Below, one piece after another: positions 15,878 through 22,162 of a stretch of DNA of 22,162 nt (positions within the stretch are counted from its first letter, which is position 1; each line of letters opens with the position of its first letter). The stretch is taken from assembly GCA_050116575.1 (NCBI GenBank), contig JASFOJ010000073.1, forward strand, positions 1 to 22,162, written 5' to 3'. Below the pieces are notes generated by a model that saw nothing but the letters and a program-made list of their open reading frames with translations, searched no databases and had not been told where the DNA came from. Source of the DNA: JAKEGK01 sp050116575. GTDB taxonomy: Bacteria; Pseudomonadota; Gammaproteobacteria; SZUA-152. The position numbers and the translations under genes are program-made.

Positions 15878-17191
15878 TCAATCCCAGGGGCAGCGTTGTT
15901 CCTTGATGTGGCGCTGAAAATCCTCCTGGAAATAACACAACCCGCTGGCTAATGGTTCCACCGCACCGGGTGCCAATGCACAAAAGGTAAAACCCAAATT
16001 CATGTATTTGGCGTTTATGTTCAGTTGTTCCAGGTCGCCCGGTTGCCCTTCACCATTTTCAATTGCCCGTAGCGCCTCCGCGGTCCAGGGCAAACCTTCG
16101 CGACAAGGGGTGCACCAGCCACAGGATTCCTGGGCAAAGAAATGTTCCAGGTTGTGCAACATTCCCACCGGACAGGTATGATCGTCCAGCACGATCATGG
16201 TGCCGGTACCCAGGCGGCTGTGTACCGACTGCACCGCGTTAAAGTCCATCGGCACATCGAAGTTCTCGGCTAAAATAAACTCCGTGGACGCGCCGCCGGG
16301 CAACACCGCGCGGTATTGATAACCGTTTTTCATCCCACCGGCGTAATCTTCCAGAATCTCGTGAATGGGCGTACCCATGGGCAGTTCCCATGCGCCGGGC
16401 TTGTTAACCTTGCCGCTGACACCGTATATTTTGGTGCCGCCATCCTTGCCGTACTTCCCTTCGGTGCTGTTACTGATATCCAGAAACCAGCCGGCGCCGT
16501 TATTGATGATGTGCGGCACATTACAAATGGTCTCTACGTTGTTTACCACCGTGGGCTTTCCCCACAAACCGCTGGTGGTGGCGCGCACACCCTTGGCACG
16601 CGGCACTGCCCGCTTGCCTTCCAGGGCATTCAGCAACGCGCGGGCTTCGCCGCACATATAACGTCCCGCGCTGGTATGTAAATGCAGCTCAAGGTTGTAG
16701 CCGGAACCGAGAATATTCTTACCCAGGTATCCACGCTGATAGGCTTCGTCTACCGCCCGCTGAAAATAGCGCGCCGCTCGCTTGTATTCTTCGCGCAAAA
16801 ACATATAACTGACATCCGCCTGGATGGCATACGCGGCGACAATCATTCCCTCCAGCAACTGATGGGGGTCACCTTCCAGCAACAAGCGGTCTTTAAAGGT
16901 ACCCGGTTCCATTTCATCGGCATTGATTACCAGGTACTTGGGATGGGGTGCATCGCCCCCCTGGGGAATGGAACTCCACTTAATGCCAGCGGGAAATCCG
17001 GCACCGCCACGGCCGCGCAGGTTGGCGCTTTTGACCTCTTCGATCACTTCGTCGGGCGTCATTGTCTTTAATGCTTTGCGCAACGCCTGGTATCCACCGG
17101 CTTTTTCATAGGCTGTAATATCCGGCGGTGGCGAACCGGGAACAATATTTTGTGTCAGTGGTTTATCCATAGCGCTGTGTGTCGTTGACAT
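15878..17191 (-). CDS. nuoF: NADH-quinone oxidoreductase subunit F with an altered NADH pocket
   Basis: NuoF binds NADH and FMN and holds cluster N3; 437 residues. The flavin/nucleotide loop GRGGAGFPAGIKW (60-72), NADEMEPGTFKDR (90-102), VNNVET, and the cluster ligands C357, C360, C363 (ESCGWCTPCREG) and C404 (FTFCALAPGA) are intact. Two pocket segments are not. The usual CGEETALL reads CGEARALL (180-187), losing the second Glu, and the usual KPPFPA reads KGVRAT (200-205), replacing the Pro-Pro-Phe-Pro turn with the same number of residues. In characterised structures these positions contact NADH or FMN. The flanking sequence stays in frame and conserved on both sides. ATG 17191 lies 12 nt after nuoE but has no clear Shine-Dalgarno, so coupling is likely. 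The subunit identity is certain; whether NADH is bound normally is open. Confidence 0.96.
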   Translation of the reverse strand: MSTTHSAMDKPLTQNIVPGSPPPDITAYEKAGGYQALRKALKTMTPDEVIEEVKSANLRGRGGAGFPAGIKWSSIPQGGDAPHPKYLVINADEMEPGTFKDRLLLEGDPHQLLEGMIVAAYAIQADVSYMFLREEYKRAARYFQRAVDEAYQRGYLGKNILGSGYNLELHLHTSAGRYMCGEARALLNALEGKRAVPRAKGVRATTSGLWGKPTVVNNVETICNVPHIINNGAGWFLDISNSTEGKYGKDGGTKIYGVSGKVNKPGAWELPMGTPIHEILEDYAGGMKNGYQYRAVLPGGASTEFILAENFDVPMDFNAVQSVHSRLGTGTMIVLDDHTCPVGMLHNLEHFFAQESCGWCTPCREGLPWTAEALRAIENGEGQPGDLEQLNINAKYMNLGFTFCALAPGAVEPLASGLCYFQEDFQRHIKEQRCPWD

Positions 17192-17203
17192 TAATAAGAC
17201 GTT

Positions 17204-17668
17204 TTATTCGTAACGCCGCAGGATGTCCTCGATACCCTCGGAACTCACGTCACCATGCAGGTCATCGTCGATCAATACCGCCGGCGCCTGCTCGCAGGCG
17301 CCAAGACAAGGCACCGGCAATAGCGTAAAGCGGTTGTCGTTCGTGGTTTCACCCATTTCGATATCCAGGGTTTGAGTCAAGCTTTGCTGCAGTCGGTTGC
17401 AACCCATCACCCAGCAACTGACGCTGTTACACATTAAAATCACGTGGCGCCCCACCGGCTTACGGAATATCAGGTTATAGTAGGTGGCAACCGAGTCCAG
17501 TTCCGACGGGTCCATGTCAAGAAACGCCGCTAGGTCCGCAATGGCCTCATCGGAAACCCAGGTGCGATGACGTTGCACCACTTTTAACGCATCGATAACG
17601 CCCCCTTGCCGGTAGGGGTACTGAACCAGATGGGTCTCTATTTCATTGCGCTCGCTTTCCGTCAACAT
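17204..17668 (-). CDS. nuoE: NADH-quinone oxidoreductase subunit E ([2Fe-2S] N1a)
   Basis: Thioredoxin-like subunit that pairs with NuoF; 154 residues. The N1a ligands are C80 and C85 (MCNSVSCWVMG) and C121 and C125 (PCLGACEQAP), in the expected spacing. The N-terminal helical part (IDALKVVQRHRTWVSDEAI, VATYYNLIFRKPVGRH) is family-like. It begins about ten residues later than E. coli NuoE (166 aa). ATG 17668 follows AAGGTAA. It lies 78 nt after nuoCD and 12 nt before nuoF. Confidence 0.96.
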   Translation of the reverse strand: MLTESERNEIETHLVQYPYRQGGVIDALKVVQRHRTWVSDEAIADLAAFLDMDPSELDSVATYYNLIFRKPVGRHVILMCNSVSCWVMGCNRLQQSLTQTLDIEMGETTNDNRFTLLPVPCLGACEQAPAVLIDDDLHGDVSSEGIEDILRRYE

Positions 17669-17746
17669 GGCTTTACCTTAACCTTAAATTGTCTGGTTCA
17701 AGTCATTTTCAGTAGCAATAGGTTTTCCACTGCGCGTTAACCCGAT

Positions 17747-19498
17747 TCACCGGTCGACATCCGCCATAACAAAATCAATACTTCCCAATATGGCGATTAA
17801 ATCCGGGATCATGAGTCCGCGGCACACGTAGGGAATCATTTGCAAATGCGGGTAGGACGGTGTACGAATACGGGTGCGATATGAATTTGTACCGCCATCG
17901 CTGACCAGGTAATAACTGTTTATACCTTTGGTAGCCTCAACAGCCACATTGCCTTCGCCGGGCGGAACCACGGGGCCCCAGCTGACATTAAGAAAGTGAT
18001 TTATCAATGTCTCAATATCGTGCATGGTGCGTTCCTTGACCGGCGGCGCGGTAAGTGACTGGTGAGCTTTATAAGGACCGGCTGGCATATTCTCGACGCA
18101 CTGTTCGATGATCCGCAGGCTTTGACGCATTTCTTCCACCCGCACCACACATCGGTCGTAGGAATCGCCGTTGTTGCCGGTGGGGATATCAAAATCAAAC
18201 TGTTCATAGCCCGAATAGGGCCGTTTCCTGCGTAGATCCCATTCCAGTCCACACGCCCGCAATCCCGGCCCGGTAACACCCCACTCAATGGCTTCATCCG
18301 TGCTAAAGCTGCCCACACCTATGGTACGCCGTTTGATAATCCGGTTTTTAAGCACCAGGTTTTCAAACTCCTGCAGCCTTGCCGGCATGTGCTCGGTGAA
18401 TTCACGAATTATGGTATCCCAGCCTTCGGGCAGGTCCTGCACGACACCACCAATCCGAAACCAGCTGGGATGCATGCGCCCGCCACAAATAGCCTCGATA
18501 ATGGAAAACACACGCTCACGATCGGCAAACGCGAAAAATACGGGCGACATTTGTCCCACATCCTGGGCATAGGTTCCGAAAAATACCAGGTGACTGGCAA
18601 TACGGAACAACTCCGCCAACATGACACGAATAACCTTTACACGGTCCGGCACATCGATATCAGCCAGCTTTTCCACCGCCAGCACGTAAGGCAGGTTGTT
18701 CATCACACCACCCAGATAATCAATGCGGTCGGTATAGGGAATAAAGCTGTGCCACGTTTGACGCTCGGCCATTTTTTCCGCGCCACGATGGTGGTAGCCA
18801 ATGTCCGGCACGGCATCAACGATTTCCTCGCCGTCCAGTTGCAATACGATACGAAACACACCGTGAACACTGGGATGATTAGGACCCAGGTTCAGGAACA
18901 TAAAATCGGTGTCGTCACGCGTCGTTTCCATACCCCATCGCTGCGGATCAAACCGCAGTGCTTCCTGTTCCCGGTCCTGTTGATCGTCGGACAGGCTGTA
19001 GTCTTCCATTTCCGTGGCCCGGGCCGGATGATCCTTGCGCAGTGGATGACCTTCCCAGGTGGGCGGCATAAGAATTCGCCGCAAATAAGGATGTCCCTCA
19101 AAACGCACGCCAAACATATCCCAGGCTTCACACTCGTACCAGTTAGCCGCTGGCCATAGTGGCGTAATGGAAGGCAATACCGGATCCTCGTCCTCCAACG
19201 CCACTTTCACACGAACATCACTGTTACGGCCGGTGGACAACAAGTGATAGACCACGGTGACATCACTTGGCGGCTGCCCGTCACGATGAACGCGCAACCG
19301 TTCATCCAATGCCGTTAAATCGTAAAGCATGTTGTAACCCGGCTGGGCCTGATATTTCAGGTATTTTAACACCGCCGTTAACCGGTCCTTCGGGACCCAG
19401 AATGTCGGTATCTGGTCACGCACATCGTATTGTGGCTTTACATGGGCTTGCCCGAAGCGACCAATCAGTTCGGTTATAATGGTGACCGGCGCATCCAT
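17747..19498 (-). CDS. nuoC: NADH-quinone oxidoreductase fused subunits C/D
   Basis: Single 583-residue polypeptide combining the 30-kDa (NuoC, about 1-180) and 49-kDa (NuoD, about 195-583) subunits, often named nuoCD. The C part shows YECEAWDMFGVRFEGHPYLRR and the D part starts at NLGPNHPSVHGVFR, with the quinone-site His and the FIPYTDRIDYLGG Tyr. The C-terminal DLIAILGSIDFVMADVDR is the standard end of the D subunit. The linker (YSLSDDQQDREQEALRFDPQRWG) is short, as in E. coli. This fusion is characteristic of many gammaproteobacteria and gives the main taxonomic hint in the window. ATG 19498 lies 12 nt after the nuoB stop. Confidence 0.97.
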   Translation of the reverse strand: MDAPVTIITELIGRFGQAHVKPQYDVRDQIPTFWVPKDRLTAVLKYLKYQAQPGYNMLYDLTALDERLRVHRDGQPPSDVTVVYHLLSTGRNSDVRVKVALEDEDPVLPSITPLWPAANWYECEAWDMFGVRFEGHPYLRRILMPPTWEGHPLRKDHPARATEMEDYSLSDDQQDREQEALRFDPQRWGMETTRDDTDFMFLNLGPNHPSVHGVFRIVLQLDGEEIVDAVPDIGYHHRGAEKMAERQTWHSFIPYTDRIDYLGGVMNNLPYVLAVEKLADIDVPDRVKVIRVMLAELFRIASHLVFFGTYAQDVGQMSPVFFAFADRERVFSIIEAICGGRMHPSWFRIGGVVQDLPEGWDTIIREFTEHMPARLQEFENLVLKNRIIKRRTIGVGSFSTDEAIEWGVTGPGLRACGLEWDLRRKRPYSGYEQFDFDIPTGNNGDSYDRCVVRVEEMRQSLRIIEQCVENMPAGPYKAHQSLTAPPVKERTMHDIETLINHFLNVSWGPVVPPGEGNVAVEATKGINSYYLVSDGGTNSYRTRIRTPSYPHLQMIPYVCRGLMIPDLIAILGSIDFVMADVDR

Positions 19499-19510
19499 GT
19501 TAATTGCAAC

Positions 19511-20149
19511 TCACGTATAATCCGGACTAGTCAAACGGGTTTGTTGTTGACGCACTGCAAGCTTACGGTCACGCTGGCTTACTGTCGGTGTTTCCGAGCC
19601 GGCGGTTGATGGCAAAGCCCAGCTCAAAGGCCTCTTTTCGTTGCCAATGGCGTCTTGCAACAACATTAGGCCTTCAAGTAACGCATCAGGCCGCGGCGGA
19701 CAACCGGGAACATAAACATCAACCGGCAGAAATGTATCCACCCCCTGAACCACGCTGTAAATATCGTACATACCACCGGAGTTGGCGCACGACCCCATGG
19801 ATATGACCCAGCGCGGTTCCATCATTTGTTCATATAAACGTTTAACCACCGGAGCCATCTTGCGAAACACGGTACCTGCAATGACCATCAAATCCGCCTC
19901 ACGCGGCGTGCCACGTATTACCTCCGATCCAAAACGAGCGATGTCGTACTTACTGGTTAACGACGTTGCCATTTCCACGTAGCAGCATGACAAACCAAAA
20001 TTGAACGGCCATATGGAGTTTTTCTGGCCCCAGGCAATAAGGTCCTGCAGCCGGGCTAACACCACGCTGCGCCGGACAGCATCTTCAAACTGTTTGTCAT
20101 TCGGATTATCCGCCGTTTGCTGTTGAGGCTTACTGATTGACCACCGCAT
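19511..20149 (-). CDS. nuoB: NADH-quinone oxidoreductase subunit B ([4Fe-4S] N2)
   Basis: NuoB holds cluster N2, the last electron carrier before quinone; 212 residues. The four ligands are the tandem C55-C56 (FGLSCCYVEM), C121 (SMGSCANSGGMYDIYSVVQG) and C150 (VYVPGCPPRPDA). The hydrophobic WPFNFG and MVIAGTVFRKMAP segments are family-standard. The C-terminal tail (about 178-212) is long, polar and poorly conserved. ATG 20149 is 14 nt after the nuoA stop. Confidence 0.97.
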   Translation of the reverse strand: MRWSISKPQQQTADNPNDKQFEDAVRRSVVLARLQDLIAWGQKNSIWPFNFGLSCCYVEMATSLTSKYDIARFGSEVIRGTPREADLMVIAGTVFRKMAPVVKRLYEQMMEPRWVISMGSCANSGGMYDIYSVVQGVDTFLPVDVYVPGCPPRPDALLEGLMLLQDAIGNEKRPLSWALPSTAGSETPTVSQRDRKLAVRQQQTRLTSPDYT

Positions 20150-20163
20150 ATTGCCGTTTACCC

Positions 20164-20562
20164 CTATGTGTGCCGCTTTTTATTTGTCGCAAAAGTTTTC
20201 GACCCCCAATCCAGGGCGCCGACTCGCCACAAGTAACCCAGGGCCGCCAACAGGATAACCATAAAGACCGATACCTCGATATATCCAGCCCAACCGGATT
20301 CTCGAAAAGCAACCGCCCAGGCAAAAATAAATACCGCCTCCAGGTCAAAGATGACAAAAAACATAGCGATCAAATAAAATTTTGCCGACAACCTGAAGCG
20401 CGCAAATCCAACTGGCACAATACCCGACTCAAATACATCGTTGGTCGCATGTTCGCTGTGCCGTTGCCCGAGAAAATGTGACAACACGAGTAACCCTGCA
20501 ATAAGACCAATGCATAATAAAAGATAAACACCCAACGGCCATTGTTCAGCGCTATAACTCAC
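20164..20562 (-). CDS. nuoA: NADH-quinone oxidoreductase subunit A
   Basis: First gene of the operon: a 132-residue, three-helix membrane subunit near the quinone site. The functional loop FESGIVPVGFARFRLSAKFYLIAMFFVIFDLEAVFIFAW carries the conserved Glu of the FESG motif and the acidic D-L-E in the second helix, and RIGALDW-like RVGALDWG closes the domain. The start is GTG 20562, 9 nt after AAGGA. An obvious consensus sigma-70 promoter was not found upstream. Confidence 0.95.
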   Translation of the reverse strand: MSYSAEQWPLGVYLLLCIGLIAGLLVLSHFLGQRHSEHATNDVFESGIVPVGFARFRLSAKFYLIAMFFVIFDLEAVFIFAWAVAFRESGWAGYIEVSVFMVILLAALGYLWRVGALDWGSKTFATNKKRHT

Positions 20563-21129
20563 TCTTCGGCATCCTTTATACGTATTTAGTCAGCTGCATA
20601 TTTAGTTTCCTGACGGTGAGCACGAACTGTCACGTGGTACCGATAAAGTTGCCACAGCAATTTGCCGCTTTAAACGACAAAAAATCCCTGGCGACGATAT
20701 CAACAGCAGGTATCGCCGGCTCGTAGGGCTTGCGTCTTATGCAACCGCGTTACGCCGACTATCTTTACGCAAACAACCCCTATTGACATTGCGATTTTTC
20801 AATGATCATAAAATTAAGTAAATAAGATAGGGCAATAACTACAGTTATAACTTGCTACGTTATTGAATACATTAATCTGTCAATTGAGAATCGTAAGAAC
20901 GGTTGCGGTCATTTGTGGCGGCGGCTTTCGCTCATCCGTCGCGGCGAACTTGCTACAGACGAATGGATATTAAGATGTTGTTAACGTCTAGGGCGATATG
21001 AGCGCCTGGGAAGAGGCGATATTTGAAACAACTAAAGATTAAAGCGAACGAAACTTTCCTTCCACTAAAAGTTTACTTTTATAGGTACAAATTGCTAAAA
21101 CTGCTCCGTTCAGGGACAGGCTCCCGCCA
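20563..21129. other. Gene-poor region between nuoA and the DUF11-repeat gene
   Basis: About 570 nt without a credible gene. It must include the nuo promoter (minus strand), but no good hexamer pair was found. A perfect TTGACA points the other way (plus strand, listed separately). A 7-mer GCGATAT is directly repeated at 20993-20999 and 21016-21022. A 68-codon plus-strand ORF starting at 21023 runs through the terminator hairpin and resembles nothing I know. No tRNA fold was recognised. Confidence 0.5.
20783..20812 (+). promoter_or_regulatory. Candidate sigma-70 promoter pointing away from nuo
   Basis: A consensus -35 TTGACA (20783-20788) is followed after 18 nt by CATAAA (20807-20812), which matches four of six -10 positions. 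It would drive plus-strand transcription into a region with no recognised gene, antisense to the 3' end of the DUF11-repeat gene. It is either a small RNA promoter or chance. Confidence 0.3.
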
Positions 21130-21130
21130 C

Positions 21131-21172
21131 AAAAAAAAGCCGGGATTCCAATACACCAATTGGATTCCCGGC
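21131..21172 (-). terminator. Rho-independent terminator of the DUF11-repeat gene
   Basis: On the minus strand a 13-bp stem (arms at 21160-21172 and 21139-21151, one central T-T mismatch, 8-nt loop) is followed directly by eight T residues (the A run at 21131-21138 on the plus strand). The lower stem GCCGGGA is all paired and GC-rich. It lies 58 nt after the stop at 21230. A second inverted repeat, AAGTGGGT 21185-21192 with ACCCACTT 21211-21218, lies between stop and terminator. Confidence 0.88.
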
Positions 21173-21229
21173 TCGCATGTATTGAAGTGGGTTAAAACCT
21201 ACGGTAACTCACCCACTTTCCTTACATGA

Positions 21230-22162
21230 TCAATTACCAACAACCGTCGTGTGTTGCAGATTGATGGTATCAATCAGTTGCGTAGCAGTTACTTGTACCG
21301 GCACGCTAATCAGGGTGCCGCTATTGAGACTGCCGGCGACTGTCGCATCAATGGTGATGACCTGTGCCGTACCTGCGGCCAGCGTGCCCAGGCTCCATTG
21401 CGCTTCTTCCCTTGGATCACACACCAGCCCATTGCCGGCACCGGCGCATCCTGCTGGATCCGGATTGACGGCCGCAGTATCCGAAAAACTCAACTCCGCG
21501 GGGACGCGGTACTGCACGGTCACCGTGTCCACCGGCAAAGCGGATGTGTTGGTAACGGTAATCGTATAGGATAAGATCCCGCCAGAAACCACTGGATCAG
21601 GCGCAGCAGCAATAGAGACCGAAAGTGGCGCCACACTATCCGTCACAGAGACGGCGAATTCGGCGCTATTATCCAGTTCTACGCCGCCATCATGGATTAG
21701 CTCAACGGCTATGTCCACGATATCACCCGCTACGACACCGTCGGCGGTCACTGTCACCTGGCGCTGCAACGATGCACCCGCTGCCAGGCTGGCAACACTC
21801 CAAACTACCTCGTTGTTGCCATTATTGGTTCCACCTCCCGTATTGGTGATCGTGACGCCGGCAGGTAATTTCGCCAGCAGTTGAAGGTTGCTCAGCGTAC
21901 CACCGCTGGTATTACCTATATCAATGTTAAAGGTCACAGCACCACCCGGAACAATGGCATCGGTGGAAGCACTTAACGCCAGGTCCGCGAATGGGTCACT
22001 GTTCACCCGCACAGTCTTCACCAGATCAATGGTATCGCCAAGGTCCGTTGCCGTGACCCGCACCGGCGTGGCGATCAGGTTACCGTCCAGTTGCAACACA
22101 TCGACCAGGGCATTAACAGTGATCGTACGGCTTTCCCCGGCAGCCAACGTGCCCAAAGACCA
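21230..22162 (-). CDS. Tandem DUF11-repeat surface/secreted protein (3' part only)
   Basis: The reading frame is open to the window edge, so the N-terminus is missing; 310 residues are seen. They are Ig-like beta-strand repeats: the end of one (1-56), one full unit (57-176) and another (177-310). Each has a PDPVVSGGILSYTITVTNTS-like opening and a W-S-hydrophobic-x-x-L-A-A-G closing motif (WSLGTLAAG at 1-9 and 256-264, WSVASLAAG at 121-129). This is the pattern of DUF11 domains of large extracellular proteins. The last repeat ends abruptly in TTVVGN with no visible sorting signal, PEP-CTERM or membrane anchor. A TTG at 22156 is an internal codon, not the real start. The only cysteines (239 and 248) lie in one loop of the last repeat and could form a disulfide. 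Binding partner unknown. Confidence 0.8.
   Translation of the reverse strand, partial: WSLGTLAAGESRTITVNALVDVLQLDGNLIATPVRVTATDLGDTIDLVKTVRVNSDPFADLALSASTDAIVPGGAVTFNIDIGNTSGGTLSNLQLLAKLPAGVTITNTGGGTNNGNNEVVWSVASLAAGASLQRQVTVTADGVVAGDIVDIAVELIHDGGVELDNSAEFAVSVTDSVAPLSVSIAAAPDPVVSGGILSYTITVTNTSALPVDTVTVQYRVPAELSFSDTAAVNPDPAGCAGAGNGLVCDPREEAQWSLGTLAAGTAQVITIDATVAGSLNSGTLISVPVQVTATQLIDTINLQHTTVVGN

Noticed and set aside
16574..16610. Compensating frameshifts as the cause of the KGVRAT segment in NuoF
   Set aside because: The +1 frame gives a proline-rich stretch faintly like PPFPA, but a pair of nearby indels would also have to preserve the conserved flanks exactly, and CGEAR cannot be explained this way; read data would settle it.
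18389..19159. 256-codon plus-strand ORF antisense to nuoCD
   Set aside because: Lies wholly inside a clearly conserved gene on the other strand, and its translation resembles no known family; it reflects codon bias of nuoCD.
21023..21229. 68-codon plus-strand ORF downstream of the DUF11-repeat gene
   Set aside because: It runs straight through the terminator hairpin on the opposite strand, and its composition is not protein-like.
22154..22156. TTG as translation start of the DUF11-repeat protein
   Set aside because: The frame is open to the window edge and the codon lies inside a repeated WSLGTLAAG motif, so it is an internal Leu.

Overview
The window is a bacterial chromosome segment dominated by one complete respiratory complex I operon. 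All fourteen NDH-1 modules are present on the minus strand in the order nuoA-B-CD-E-F-G-H-I-J-K-L-M-N (from 20562 down to 5651), with nuoC and nuoD fused. The CD fusion, the long NuoG (911 aa) with the extra N7 Cys set, and subunit lengths close to those of E. coli point to a gammaproteobacterium. No rRNA or other species marker is present, so the assignment stops there. Intergenic DNA is clearly more AT-rich than the genes.

Layout. 24-692 (+): VTT/TVP38-type membrane protein. 693-892: AT-rich spacer with a TATAAT box. 893-1492 (+): GNAT acetyltransferase. 2090-1584 (-): zinc-ribbon protein resembling the BCAM0308 family, directly downstream of 3797-2169 (-): a GroEL with no groES beside it and a non-standard C-terminal tail. 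4108-5088 (+): a moaA-like radical SAM gene with an in-frame TGA and a lost cluster cysteine, called a pseudogene. 5568-5194 (-): OsmC-family protein, 82 nt beyond nuoN on the same strand. 20562-5651 (-): nuo operon. 20563-21229: gene-poor stretch with a possible outward promoter and a strong terminator. 22162-21230 (-): C-terminal part of a tandem DUF11-repeat protein running off the window.

How it works together. NuoE, F and G form the electron-input arm. NuoB, CD and I carry electrons to quinone at the NuoH interface. NuoA, H, J, K, L, M and N form the proton-translocating membrane arm. Nearly all cluster ligands and the key membrane Glu/Lys residues are readable. The clear exception is NuoF, where two stretches of the NADH/FMN pocket depart from the near-universal CGEETALL and KPPFPA motifs, although the Fe-S and first flavin motifs are intact. 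This and the doubly damaged moaA are the two observations most worth checking. Short gaps, ATGA overlaps and stop/start abutments suggest a single transcript with translational coupling, at least from nuoJ to nuoN.

I found no CRISPR array, insertion sequence, tRNA, rRNA or phage gene.
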